Below, piece by piece: positions 1-8,214 of a stretch of DNA of 64,000 nt. The notes beneath the pieces were generated by a model. That model had not been told where the DNA came from. It did not search any database and saw nothing but the letters and a program-made list of their open reading frames with translations. How positions within the stretch are numbered: position 1 is the first letter of the stretch; the number at the start of each line of letters is the position of its first letter. The stretch is from Variovorax sp. UMC13. GTDB lineage: Bacteria; Pseudomonadota; Gammaproteobacteria; Burkholderiales; Burkholderiaceae_C. Location of the stretch: positions 1 to 64,000 of the forward strand of contig NZ_LZZW01000019.1 of NCBI RefSeq assembly GCF_014170375.1, written 5' to 3'. Both the position numbers and the translations under genes were made by a program.

Positions 1-444
1 CCGAAACGCACTGACACACATGGCGTCGGCCCCGGGGCCAGGGTGAACGTTGAGAGGAAGGCGGCACACGCAGGCAGACGATGCGCGCCCGCCGACCCTG
101 TTCGACCTCACCAGGAAGCGAGACCATGGCTCCACTCCAACGATCCGCGCCGCGCGCCGGCCTGAGTGTGGGGGCTGCGGCCACCGCGGGGGCCGCGGCC
201 GGCGCGGCGACCGGAGCTTCGGCCGGTTTGTTGTCGCAGCCCGCGAGGGCCAGCACGGCCGCGCCGATGGCGGCGAGCATCAGGCCGGCGCGCGGCGCGG
301 ATCGTTGGAGTGGAGCCATGGTCTCGCTTCCTGGTGAGGTCGAACAGGGTCGGCGGGCGCGCATCGTCTGCCTGCGTGTGCCGCCTTCCTCTCAACGTTC
401 ACCCTGGCCCCGGGGCCGACGCCATGTGTGTCAGTGCGTTTCGG
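1..444. repeat. perfect 165-bp inverted repeat at window edge
   Basis: Bases 1-165 are the exact reverse complement of 280-444 (position i pairs with 445-i), separated by a 114-base unique spacer (166-279). Each arm contains the same ribosome-binding region and first codons of a lipoprotein gene, so one arm is the native 5' end and the other a mirrored copy. The right arm is contiguous with the operon at 483-3620 and is therefore the native one. The repeat may extend left of base 1. A perfect arm exactly at the edge is typical of a chimeric contig end; a recent inverted duplication is the alternative. Confidence 0.95.
2..319 (-). CDS. lipoprotein, N-terminal fragment (5' end only, runs into inverted repeat)
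   Basis: The start is ATG at 319 with an AGGAAG Shine-Dalgarno sequence a few bases upstream. The first 51 codons (319-166) are unique and encode a type II signal peptide with lipobox LALAGC (lipidated Cys about residue 28), then an Ala/Pro-rich linker. From base 165 leftward the frame reads the mirrored copy of its own upstream region, so the remaining residues are not a credible protein and no stop is reached. The mature function cannot be judged. It follows the DUF3299 gene on the same strand and is probably the last visible gene of the metal-transport-like operon. Confidence 0.5.
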   Translation of the reverse strand, partial: MAPLQRSAPRAGLMLAAIGAAVLALAGCDNKPAEAPVAAPAAAPAVAAAPTLRPARGADRWSGAMVSLPGEVEQGRRARIVCLRVPPSSQRSPWPRGRRHVCQCVS

Positions 445-482
445 ACCCGCGTGTCAGCGCCGGGGCCGCGGCGGGCGGCCGT

Positions 483-1055
483 TCAGTTCTTCGCGCCGCC
501 GCCGTAGGCCGTGACGCTCTGCGCATCCAGCCGGTAGCCGGCCACGCCCATGCCCGAGTCGCTGCGCGCGGTCTTGAGCGTGCCGACCACCCAGACCGCG
601 TCCATGGCGCGGAATTTCGCGGCCTTGGACGGGTGCACGTGCAGGATCTGGTTGGCCGGCGGCGGCGGCGTGTGGATGCAGGCGCCGAAGTAGGGCACCA
701 GCAGGAACTCGGTGATCTCGCCGGCCTTCTTCTGCTCCAGCGGCACGATGTAGCCGGGGATCTTGACCTGCGCGCCGTCGAGCGACGCATTGACCGGCGC
801 GTTGTCGAAGGCCTGCTGCATCTTCTTCATCAGCGCGGTGGCGCGCGGGTCGCCATCCTGCAGCCGGCCGACGTCGGTGGCGCTGAAGTCCTTCATCGGG
901 TCCCAGTCCTTGGGCACCAGCTCGTCCCAGACGATCTCGCGCACCGCGCCCGGTCGAGCCTTGGCCGGTGCCGCGGGCTCGGCCGCGGGCGCGGGCAGCA
1001 GGGCAAGGGTACCCGCGCTGAGGACGAGGGCGCGCAGCAGGTGGAGGGGCTTCAT
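483..1055 (-). CDS. DUF3299 exported protein
   Basis: The 190-residue protein has an N-terminal signal peptide (hydrophobic residues about 5-24, AXA-like cleavage). The rest has the features of DUF3299: a WDELVP motif near residue 44, a KIPGYIVPLE segment and an FLLVPYFGACIHTPPPP segment holding the conserved Cys-His pair. The family is periplasmic and often sits beside ZrgA-type proteins and FtsX-like ABC transporters implicated in zinc uptake; its biochemical role is not established. The ATG at 1055 was chosen because it begins the signal peptide. A 40-base gap separates it from the permease gene upstream. Confidence 0.85.
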   Translation of the reverse strand: MKPLHLLRALVLSAGTLALLPAPAAEPAAPAKARPGAVREIVWDELVPKDWDPMKDFSATDVGRLQDGDPRATALMKKMQQAFDNAPVNASLDGAQVKIPGYIVPLEQKKAGEITEFLLVPYFGACIHTPPPPANQILHVHPSKAAKFRAMDAVWVVGTLKTARSDSGMGVAGYRLDAQSVTAYGGGAKN

Positions 1056-1095
1056 GGCAAGTGTCCTGGGTCCAAGGGCGAAGTATGCGATTTCA

Positions 1096-2358
1096 TCAAA
1101 GGCGCGGCGACAGCCCGTCGGCCAGCGAGAGCCGGTAGGCGCGCAGCGCGGGCAGCAGGCTGGCGAGCCAGCCCGCGCCCAGCAGCGCGGCCAGCAGCAG
1201 CGCCTCGTTGGCGGTCGGGGCTGACAGCGCCAGTGTGAGCCCGAAGTGTGACTGCAGCCAGGGCGACAGCGCCGCGATGCCCAGCACCGCCGCCGCCGTG
1301 CCGACGAGCACGCCGGCCAGCGTGACCAGCGCGCCCTCGATCGCCAGCAGCGCCAGCACATGGCGCAGGCCCGCGCCGGCCGCGCGCAGCACCGCGAGTT
1401 CGCGCCGGCGCTGGTCGAGGCCGGCCAGCACCACCGACACCAGGCCCGCGAGGCTCACCAGCGCGACCAGCGCCGACATCAGCAGCAGCGCGTTCTCGCC
1501 GACGCCGACCATGTCCCACAGCGCGTCCAGCGCCACGCCGGGCAGCACCGCCATCAGCGGCTCGCCGCCGTAGGTCGAGACCCAGCGCTGCACGCCGAAC
1601 ACCGCCGCGCGGTTCTTCAGGCCGACCAGCGCGGCCGTCACGTTCTTGGGCGTGAGGTCGAGCTGGCGCACCTGCTCGGCCGACAGCCGCAGGCCGGGCA
1701 GCGGCGCGCCGCCGCGCCAGTCGGCATGGATGGCCTCCATCGCCTCGAGCCCGATGTGCACCGTGCGGTCGACCGGCGTGCCGGTGCGCGCGAGGATGCC
1801 GACCACGGTGAAGGGCTTGTCGGCATGCTCGGCCACGATCAGTTCGCCCGTGCCGTGCGCCAGCGTGATGCGCTGGCCGACCCGGTAGCCCAGGCGCTCG
1901 GCCACTTCGGCGCCCACGACCGCGTCGAACAGGCCCTCGAAGGGCCGGCCTTCCTGCAGCGCCAGCGGCTGGCGGTCGCCGTAGTGGAAATGCGTGAAAT
2001 AGGCGGGCGTGGTCGCGAGCACCGCGAAGCCGCGGTGCGAATCGCCCAGCGACAGCGGCACGACCCAGTCGACGCCCGGGTGCGCCGACAGCGCCTGCAC
2101 GCTGGTCCAGGCGATGTTGTTGGTGGCCGCGCCGATGCGGAACACCGAATAGAGCAACAGCTCGGTCGAGCCGGTGCGCGCGCCCACGATCAGGTCGGTG
2201 CCCGAGACGGCCGACGAGAAGCTGTCGCGCAGCTGCGTGCGGATGCGTTCCACGCCCAGCAGCAGCAGCGTCGACAGCGCGATCGACAGCACCGTCAGCA
2301 GCAGCGTGAAGCGCCGGTTCCAGGCGCTTCGCCAGGCGATGGAGAACAGCGTGCTCAT
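1096..2358 (-). CDS. FtsX/MacB-type ABC transporter permease
   Basis: The 420-residue membrane protein has one TM helix near residues 15-40, a large extracytoplasmic domain and three C-terminal TM helices (about 275-410), the topology of MacB/LolC/FtsX permeases. Its start overlaps the stop of the ATPase gene by 4 bases (ATGA), so the two are translationally coupled and form one transporter. Unlike drug-exporting MacB, no ATPase is fused. The neighbours (ZrgA-like and DUF3299 proteins) suggest a role in metal, perhaps zinc, handling rather than lipoprotein release. The substrate is inferred only from context. Confidence 0.87.
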   Translation of the reverse strand: MSTLFSIAWRSAWNRRFTLLLTVLSIALSTLLLLGVERIRTQLRDSFSSAVSGTDLIVGARTGSTELLLYSVFRIGAATNNIAWTSVQALSAHPGVDWVVPLSLGDSHRGFAVLATTPAYFTHFHYGDRQPLALQEGRPFEGLFDAVVGAEVAERLGYRVGQRITLAHGTGELIVAEHADKPFTVVGILARTGTPVDRTVHIGLEAMEAIHADWRGGAPLPGLRLSAEQVRQLDLTPKNVTAALVGLKNRAAVFGVQRWVSTYGGEPLMAVLPGVALDALWDMVGVGENALLLMSALVALVSLAGLVSVVLAGLDQRRRELAVLRAAGAGLRHVLALLAIEGALVTLAGVLVGTAAAVLGIAALSPWLQSHFGLTLALSAPTANEALLLAALLGAGWLASLLPALRAYRLSLADGLSPRL

Positions 2359-3053
2359 CGGGCGGTGGCGCGGTTGAGGTCCGGCAGCCGCAGCACATGG
2401 GCGAAGCGCGGGGCGATGCGCTGGTCGTGGCTCACGAACACCAGCGCGCTGTGGTGTGCCTGGCAGGCCGCCAGCAGCACCTCGAGGAAGGCCTCGCGGT
2501 GGCCCTCGTCGAGCGCCGAGGTCGGCTCGTCGGCGATCACCAGTTCGGGCTGGCCGATCAGCGCGCGCGCCGCGGCCACGCGCTGCTGCTGGCCCACCGA
2601 CAGCTGCAGCGCCGGGCGGCGCCACAGCTCGCGCGCCAGGCCCATGCCCGCCAGCAGCTCCTCGGCCTGGGCGCGCGGCGTGCCATGTTGCTGCGCGGCG
2701 CGGGCGCGGCGGCGATCGGAGAAGCGGCAGGGCAGCAGCACGTTGTCGAGCACGCTCAGGTAGGGCAGCAGGTTGAACTGCTGGAAGATGTAGCCCACGT
2801 GCGCCACGCGGCAGCGGTCGCGCGCCGCGCCCGAGAGCGCGGCCCAGTCGTGGCCCAGCAGCGTGGCGCGGCCGCTGTCGGCCACCAGCACGCCGGCCAT
2901 CAGCGACAGCAGCGTGCTCTTGCCGCAGCCGCTGGGGCCATGCAGGAACAGCGTGTCGCCGGCCTGCACCTCGAGCCGCTCGATGTCGATGCACGGCGCC
3001 GCGGCGCCCGGCCAGCCGAAGCGCAGCGCTTCGATGGCGAGCACCGTGCTCAT
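2355..3053 (-). CDS. ABC transporter ATP-binding protein (LolD/MacB-like)
   Basis: The 232-residue ATPase has Walker A GPSGCGKST at 39-47, Q-loop Gln about 91, a signature LSVGQ at 151-155 and Walker B LVIADEP at about 171-177, followed by an H-loop (VSHD). The LSVGQ signature instead of LSGGQ is a modest deviation. The length and the insertion before the signature fit the LolD/MacB branch that pairs with FtsX-type permeases. It overlaps the downstream permease by 4 bases and lies 18 bases after the DUF2796 gene, consistent with one transcription unit. Confidence 0.9.
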   Translation of the reverse strand: MSTVLAIEALRFGWPGAAAPCIDIERLEVQAGDTLFLHGPSGCGKSTLLSLMAGVLVADSGRATLLGHDWAALSGAARDRCRVAHVGYIFQQFNLLPYLSVLDNVLLPCRFSDRRRARAAQQHGTPRAQAEELLAGMGLARELWRRPALQLSVGQQQRVAAARALIGQPELVIADEPTSALDEGHREAFLEVLLAACQAHHSALVFVSHDQRIAPRFAHVLRLPDLNRATAR

Positions 3054-3071
3054 GGCCGCTTCATGCCCGCG

Positions 3072-3620
3072 TCACTTGCCCCACGCGAGCCGCGCGTTGG
3101 GCCGCTTGAGCGTGCGCTTGAACTGGCCCTGGGGCGAGACGATCTGGGCCTCGATCTGGCGCGGGCCCTTGAAGGCGGTGAACAGCGCCACGTCGATGAA
3201 CTTCACGGCCGAGGCGGTGGCGCAGTTGAAGGCGAAGGTGGCGTCGATGTCGGCATGGGCGCCGGCGGCCGGCGCCGCGGCATCGGCCTTGCCCAGGCCC
3301 AGCACCGGCGCCCGCAGCTCGACCGGGCCCAGCTTGCAGTTGCCGGCCGGGTCGATGGCGAAAAGGGTGTCGGCGGCGCGCAGCTTGGCCACGGCCTCGT
3401 CCACGGTCTTCTTCTCGGCATCGTTGCGCGGCGCGCGCTCGAAGCCCAGGAAGTTGTCCAGCGGTGCTTCCATCGTCACCACCACGGTCGGGCCCTCGAC
3501 CGCGACGTCGAGCTTGATCTGGCCATGCACATGCGCGGCCTGCTGCGCCTGCGCCGCGAAGGGCAGCGTACACAACGCAGCGGAGAGAAGGAGAAGAAGA
3601 CGGGAGAGTCCTCGGTTCAT
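3072..3620 (-). CDS. DUF2796 / ZrgA-family periplasmic protein
   Basis: The 182-residue protein has a signal peptide (about 1-26, AQAQ cleavage region) and then the DUF2796 pattern: an HVHG motif at the mature N-terminus, a MEAPLDNFLGFE segment, and C-terminal Phe-rich strands. DUF2796 proteins include ZrgA of a Vibrio zinc uptake system; here the His content is low, so metal binding is inferred from family membership. The start codon overlaps the stop of the upstream sulfurtransferase gene (4 bases). The following ABC genes and DUF3299 complete a zrg-like cluster. Confidence 0.82.
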   Translation of the reverse strand: MNRGLSRLLLLLSAALCTLPFAAQAQQAAHVHGQIKLDVAVEGPTVVVTMEAPLDNFLGFERAPRNDAEKKTVDEAVAKLRAADTLFAIDPAGNCKLGPVELRAPVLGLGKADAAAPAAGAHADIDATFAFNCATASAVKFIDVALFTAFKGPRQIEAQIVSPQGQFKRTLKRPNARLAWGK

Positions 3621-4537
3621 GGTTCGGCGCCTTGCCGGGTCGGCAGCCCCGGCGTGTTGCTCCATTCGCTCCAGCTGCCGGCATAGAGCGCGGTCGGCCC
3701 CAGGCCCGCTATGCGCATCGCGAGCAGGTTGGGCAGGGCGCTCACGCCGCTGCCGCACTGGTGGACGACCGTCGAGGGATCGCGTCCGGCCAGCAGGGTG
3801 TCGAATTCGGCGCGCAGCTGCGCGGCGGGCTTGAACTTGCCGTCCGGACCGATGTTCTCGGCGAAGGGGCGGTTGAGCGCCCCGGGGATGTGACCGGCGA
3901 TCGGGTCCAGAGGTTCCACTTCGCCGCGATATCGTGCGCCGGCGCGGGCGTCGATCAGCGTCTGGCGTGCATCGCCCAGGCCGGCCGCGACCTGCTGCGT
4001 GCCGACCAGCGCCACGCGCGGTGCCGAAGGCACGAAGTTCGACTGGAAGTGCGCCGGCTCCTCGCCCTGCGCCACCGCGCCGCCCGCGGCCTGCCAGGCC
4101 TGCAGGCCGCCGTCGAGCACCGCGACGGCCTCGTGGCCCATCCACTGCAGCATCCACCAGAGCCGGCCGCAGTAGTTGGCGCCGTTGCGGTCGTAGACCA
4201 CGGCCTGCATGCCGTTGGTGAAGCCCACGCTCGAGAGCCAGGTCGCGAACTTCTCGCGGCTGGGCAGCGGGTGGCGGCCGCCCGAGGCGGGCACGCCGTC
4301 GTCGTGCGCCACCACCACCGCGCCGTCCTTGCCGGGCAGACCGTGGGGCGCGCTGAGCGCTTCGTCGAGGCTGGCATACACCGCGCCGGCGATGTGCAGC
4401 TCGAGGAACTGGGCGGCGCCGGCCGCAGGCTTCATCAGGTCGAAGCTGCAGTCGAAGACCATCAGCGGCGTGCCGGCGGCCTGCAGGGCCTGCAGCTGCT
4501 CGGCGGAGATCAGGGTGTCGTAGCGGGAGGTGGCCAT
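3617..4537 (-). CDS. sseA: 3-mercaptopyruvate/thiosulfate sulfurtransferase
   Basis: The 306-residue protein has two rhodanese domains (about 7-135 and 160-290). The C-terminal domain carries the active-site loop CGSGVSA with Cys about 261. This loop resembles the CGSGVTA type of mercaptopyruvate sulfurtransferases rather than the CRKGVTA type of thiosulfate sulfurtransferases. It transfers a sulfane sulfur to acceptors such as cyanide or thiols and is probably cytoplasmic, as no signal peptide is visible. It is followed with a 4-base overlap by the DUF2796 gene, although a functional link is not obvious. Confidence 0.88.
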   Translation of the reverse strand: MATSRYDTLISAEQLQALQAAGTPLMVFDCSFDLMKPAAGAAQFLELHIAGAVYASLDEALSAPHGLPGKDGAVVVAHDDGVPASGGRHPLPSREKFATWLSSVGFTNGMQAVVYDRNGANYCGRLWWMLQWMGHEAVAVLDGGLQAWQAAGGAVAQGEEPAHFQSNFVPSAPRVALVGTQQVAAGLGDARQTLIDARAGARYRGEVEPLDPIAGHIPGALNRPFAENIGPDGKFKPAAQLRAEFDTLLAGRDPSTVVHQCGSGVSALPNLLAMRIAGLGPTALYAGSWSEWSNTPGLPTRQGAEP

Positions 4538-4568
4538 GGGAACTCCTTGCGGGAACGGGGGAGAAAGG

Positions 4569-5501
4569 TCAGTGTTCTTCGGCCGGCGCCTTGGGCAGCG
4601 AGCGCTGGCGCAGGAAGGTGGCGGCGATGCCGCTCGCGATGATCAGGCCCATGCCGGCCCAGCCGCTCAGGTCCAGCCGGTCGTCGAACAAAAAGACGCC
4701 GTAGAGGGCCGCGAAGATGATGCCCGAGTACTGCAGGTTGGCGACCAGCAGCGTGCCGCTTTCGGACTTGGCGGTGGCGTAGGCGCGCGTCATGCACAGC
4801 TGGCCCAGTGCGGCGAGCACGCCCACGGGCAGCAGCCAGGCGGCATGGGACCAGGACCACTGGGCCCAGGGCGTGAAGCCGTCGATCACCGTGACCAGCC
4901 CGCCCGCCACGGCCGAGCCGACCGCGAAGTAGAAGACGGTGCGGGCCTCGGGTTCGCCGGCGCGCGAGAGCGCCACCACCTGCATGTAGGCGAAGGCGGC
5001 GGTCATGCCCGAGAACAGGCCCATCAGGCTGGCAAAGCCCTGGCTGCCGTCGACGCTGGGCTTGAGCATCAGCACCACGCCCGCGAAGCCGACCAGCACC
5101 GTGAGCGCCATCGTGCCCTGGAACGGCGGCCGCGGAATCCTGCCGTCGCGCCCGGGCACCGGCATCCAGGCCAGCAGCGCGCCGCCGACCAGGAAGGCCG
5201 CGATCCAGACGCTGCTCATGTAGTTGAGCGTGACCGCGGTGGCCAGCGGCAGGTGCGCGATCGCATAGAACCAGGCGCCCAGCGAGACCACGCCGATCAG
5301 GCTGCGCCAGGCATGCATGCCCGGGTAGCGCGTGCCCAGCGTTACGCCGCGGTTGCGCGCCAGCAGCCAGAGGAAGACGATGCCGATCAGCCCGCGGTAG
5401 AACACCAGTTCGGCGCTGGTGAACCAGGCGGAGGCGATCTTGACGCAGAGGCCCATGGTCGCGAAGAAGAGTGCGCCCAGCACCATCCAGAGAGCTTGCA
5501 T
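4569..5501 (-). CDS. DMT-superfamily (EamA) transporter
   Basis: The 310-residue protein has about ten hydrophobic helices arranged as two EamA repeats, starting directly with a membrane helix (MQALWMVLGALFFATMG). Typical features are the YRGLIG loop in helix 2 and LNYMSSVW in helix 4. EamA proteins export or import small metabolites; the substrate cannot be told from sequence. It ends 31 bases before the sulfurtransferase start and may be cotranscribed with it. Confidence 0.88.
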   Translation of the reverse strand: MQALWMVLGALFFATMGLCVKIASAWFTSAELVFYRGLIGIVFLWLLARNRGVTLGTRYPGMHAWRSLIGVVSLGAWFYAIAHLPLATAVTLNYMSSVWIAAFLVGGALLAWMPVPGRDGRIPRPPFQGTMALTVLVGFAGVVLMLKPSVDGSQGFASLMGLFSGMTAAFAYMQVVALSRAGEPEARTVFYFAVGSAVAGGLVTVIDGFTPWAQWSWSHAAWLLPVGVLAALGQLCMTRAYATAKSESGTLLVANLQYSGIIFAALYGVFLFDDRLDLSGWAGMGLIIASGIAATFLRQRSLPKAPAEEH

Positions 5502-5603
5502 TTTCAGTCTTCGTGCGCCGACAGCGGTTCGGTATCAGTCATGAAGCACCGCGGGACCGACGTCGCCGGGTCAGGGGTGTGGGCGTGGCGACGTTCCGTG
5601 TCC

Positions 5604-6746
5604 TCAGGCCGCGGGGGCGAGCTTGTCGCGATACCACTCGTGGAATTGCTGCATGCCGTCTTCCATCGGGCTCTGGTAGGGGCCGGTCTCGTTGTCGCCG
5701 CGCAGCATCAGCGCGCGGCGGCCGGCGTCCATGCGCTCGGCGATCTCGTCGTCTTCCACGCAGGTCTCCATGTAGGCGGCCTGCTGGGCCTCGACGAACT
5801 CGCGCTCGAAGGCGACGATTTCCTCGGGGTAGAAGAACTCGACCATGTTGAGCGTCTTGGTCGGGCTCACCGGGTGCAGCGTCGACACGGTCAGCACGTG
5901 CGGGTACCACTCGATCATCACGTGCGGGTAGTAGGTGAGCCAGATCGCGCCGTACTTGGGCGGCTTGCCGTTGCGGTACTGGAGCAGCTGCTCCTGCCAC
6001 TTCTGGTAGACCGGGCTGCCCGCGCGGCCGAGCCGGTTGGCCACGCCCACGGTCTGCACCGAGAACTCGCGGCCGAATTCCCAGCGCAAGTCGTCGCAGG
6101 TCACGAAGCTGCCCAGGCCGGGGTGGAAGGGGCCGACGTGGTAGTCCTCGAGGTAGACCTCGATGAAGGTCTTCCAGTTGTAGTTGCACTCGTGCAGCTC
6201 GACGCGGTCGAGCGCATAGCCGCTGAAGTCGAGGTCGGCGCGCGGGCCCAGCCCGGCCAGGTCGGCCGCCACATTGCGGCCGCTGCCGTCGGCGTTCTTC
6301 TCGAACAGCAGGCCATTCCACTCCTCGATCGGGTAGTTGTGCAGGTTCAGGCAGGGGTCCTGCGCGAAGTGCGGGGCGCCGATCAGCGTGCCGGTGGCGC
6401 GCGGGTCGGCCGCGGCGTAGGTCCAGCGGTGCAGCGGGCAGACGATGTTGCCGCCGGTCTTGTTGTCGAGCTGGCCCCGACCCTGCAGGATCAGCGCCTG
6501 GCGGTGGCGGCAGACGTTGGAGATCAGCTCCACGCCCTTGGGCGTGTGCACCAGCGCACGGCCGTCGTGCTCCTGCGGCAGGGTATGGAAGTTGCCCAGT
6601 TCCGGCACGGACAGCCGGTGGCCGACGTAGCGCGGTCCATTGGCGAACAGCGTCTGCAGCTCGCGAGCGAAAAGGGCTTCGTCGAAGTACGCGGAAACCG
6701 GAAGTTGGCTCTGAGCCGGCTGCAGTTGAAGACTTAAATCAGACAT
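5604..6746 (-). CDS. Rieske non-heme iron oxygenase, alpha subunit
   Basis: The 380-residue protein has a Rieske [2Fe-2S] site: Cys79-X-His81 and Cys103-X2-His106 (CPLH). A C-terminal catalytic domain contains the mononuclear-iron motif region EDYHVGPFH (about residues 200-212). It is predicted to insert oxygen into an organic substrate, but no beta subunit, ferredoxin or reductase gene lies nearby, so electrons must come from elsewhere. The ATG at 6746 was selected because the protein then begins with a normal short N-terminus; the frame extends upstream without plausible sequence. It is divergent from xseB. The substrate is unknown. Confidence 0.85.
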   Translation of the reverse strand: MSDLSLQLQPAQSQLPVSAYFDEALFARELQTLFANGPRYVGHRLSVPELGNFHTLPQEHDGRALVHTPKGVELISNVCRHRQALILQGRGQLDNKTGGNIVCPLHRWTYAAADPRATGTLIGAPHFAQDPCLNLHNYPIEEWNGLLFEKNADGSGRNVAADLAGLGPRADLDFSGYALDRVELHECNYNWKTFIEVYLEDYHVGPFHPGLGSFVTCDDLRWEFGREFSVQTVGVANRLGRAGSPVYQKWQEQLLQYRNGKPPKYGAIWLTYYPHVMIEWYPHVLTVSTLHPVSPTKTLNMVEFFYPEEIVAFEREFVEAQQAAYMETCVEDDEIAERMDAGRRALMLRGDNETGPYQSPMEDGMQQFHEWYRDKLAPAA

Positions 6747-6993
6747 GGGTGACCTGACCAAGCTCCCCACAGGGAGGAAAAAGGAAAAGAGGCGCCGTCT
6801 GGCGGATGCGACGGCCCGAAAAGAACATCGCCGGCGGGCGCCGGCGTGGAGGAGGGGCGATTGTACCCGGCCGACCTTTTCCTGCATCCCGAAGCACCAG
6901 CGTCCCCAGAAGCGCGCATGGCATTTTCCCGCGCCGGGACCGCCGGCGGGGCCGGTTTCTGGTGTGCGCGACGGCACGCGGCGCTGTGGAAAC

Positions 6994-6999
6994 TAAAAT
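6994..6999 (+). promoter_or_regulatory. candidate -10 element upstream of xseB
   Basis: TAAAAT lies about 27 bases before the xseB start in an otherwise GC-rich stretch. No convincing -35 hexamer at the right spacing was found, so this is only a likely -10 sequence for the xseB-ispA-dxs transcript. Confidence 0.3.
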
Positions 7000-7025
7000 A
7001 CGACGTTTCATCCACGATCTCCCGC

Positions 7026-7283
7026 ATGCCCAAGGCGCTTCCCCCTCTTTCCCAGACCGGTCCCGACACCGGGCCCCTGCCGGCCAGCTACGAAGCCGGG
7101 CTGCAGGAACTCGAACGGCTGGTGAACGAACTCGAGTCCGGGCAATTGCCGCTCGACCAGTTGCTGGGCAGCTACCAGCGCGGCGCGGCCCTGCTCGGCT
7201 TCTGCCGCGACCGGCTGCAGGCGGTGGAAGACCAGATCAAGGTGCTCGACGCGGGCCACCTCAAGGCGTGGTCGGCCGAATGA
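7026..7283 (+). CDS. xseB: exodeoxyribonuclease VII small subunit
   Basis: The 85-residue acidic helical protein matches XseB: a central [27 protein letters not shown] core (residues about 22-44), then a helix ending in a VEDQIKVL motif. XseB joins XseA to form exonuclease VII, which degrades single-stranded DNA. The last bases overlap the ispA start (ATGA), the usual xseB-ispA-dxs arrangement of proteobacteria. xseA is not in the window. Confidence 0.93.
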   Translation: MPKALPPLSQTGPDTGPLPASYEAGLQELERLVNELESGQLPLDQLLGSYQRGAALLGFCRDRLQAVEDQIKVLDAGHLKAWSAE

Positions 7284-8200
7284 CCGCCGTCCTGACGGCA
7301 GCGGGCTGGGACGCGCAGCGCCTGGCGGCCTGGAGCGGGCCGCATCTTTCCAGCGTCGAAGCGGCGCTCTCGGCCTGGGTCGGCGTCGACGCGCCGGTGC
7401 AGCTGGGCGATGCAATGCGCTATGCGGTGCTCGACGGCGGCAAGCGCCTGCGCCCGCTGCTGGTGCTGGCCGCCAGCGAGGCCGTGGGCGGCGTCCCGGC
7501 CGCGGCCCTGCGCGCGGCCTGCGCCACCGAACTGATCCACGCCTACTCGCTGGTGCACGACGACCTGCCCTGCATGGACAACGACGTGCTGCGCCGGGGC
7601 AAGCCCACGGTGCACGTGCAGTTCGGCGAGGCCGATGCGCTGCTCGCGGGCGACGCGCTGCAGGCGCTGGCCTTCGAACTGCTCACGCCCGACGACGGCA
7701 GTGTCGCGCCCGCGGTGCAGGCCGCGCTGTGCCGGCTGCTGGCGCGCGCGGCGGGCAGCCAGGGCATGGCCGGCGGCCAGGCGATCGACCTGGCCAGCGT
7801 GGGCCTGGCCTTGAACGAAGCGCAGCTGCGCGAGATGCACCGCCTGAAGACCGGCGCGCTGCTGCAGGGCAGCGTGGACATGGGCGCGGCCTGTGCGCAG
7901 CAGGTGGCGCCCCAGGCGCTGGCCGCGCTGAGCGCCTACGGCGCGGCGCTGGGCCTGGCCTTCCAGGTGGTGGACGACATCCTCGACGTCGTCGCCGATT
8001 CGCAGACCCTGGGCAAGACCGCCGGCAAGGATGCCGCGGCCGACAAGCCGACCTACGTGTCGCTGCTGGGCCTGGACGGCGCGCGCGCGCAGGCGACCCA
8101 GCTGCTGGGCGAGGCCCTGGCCGCGCTCGAACGCAGCGGCCTGCCCGACACGAATGCGCTGCGTGCGCTGGCACACATGGTCGTGGACCGCGACCGATAA
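7280..8200 (+). CDS. ispA: farnesyl diphosphate synthase (short-chain polyprenyl synthase)
   Basis: The 306-residue synthase contains the first Asp-rich motif DDLPCMD at 94-100 and the second motif DDILD at 232-236, plus GGKRLRP near 53-59. It condenses DMAPP/GPP with IPP to make farnesyl diphosphate for ubiquinone and undecaprenol synthesis. It is translationally coupled to xseB by a 4-base overlap and followed 14 bases later by dxs, so the pathway's first enzyme and its prenyl elongation enzyme are made from one transcript. Confidence 0.95.
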   Translation: MTAVLTAAGWDAQRLAAWSGPHLSSVEAALSAWVGVDAPVQLGDAMRYAVLDGGKRLRPLLVLAASEAVGGVPAAALRAACATELIHAYSLVHDDLPCMDNDVLRRGKPTVHVQFGEADALLAGDALQALAFELLTPDDGSVAPAVQAALCRLLARAAGSQGMAGGQAIDLASVGLALNEAQLREMHRLKTGALLQGSVDMGAACAQQVAPQALAALSAYGAALGLAFQVVDDILDVVADSQTLGKTAGKDAAADKPTYVSLLGLDGARAQATQLLGEALAALERSGLPDTNALRALAHMVVDRDR

Positions 8201-8214
8201 CAACAACCCATCCC

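Noticed and set aside
1..444. Insertion sequence ends or a transposon terminal repeat
   Set aside because: No transposase or target duplication is seen, and each arm contains the same start region of the lipoprotein gene, which indicates mirrored sequence rather than IS ends.
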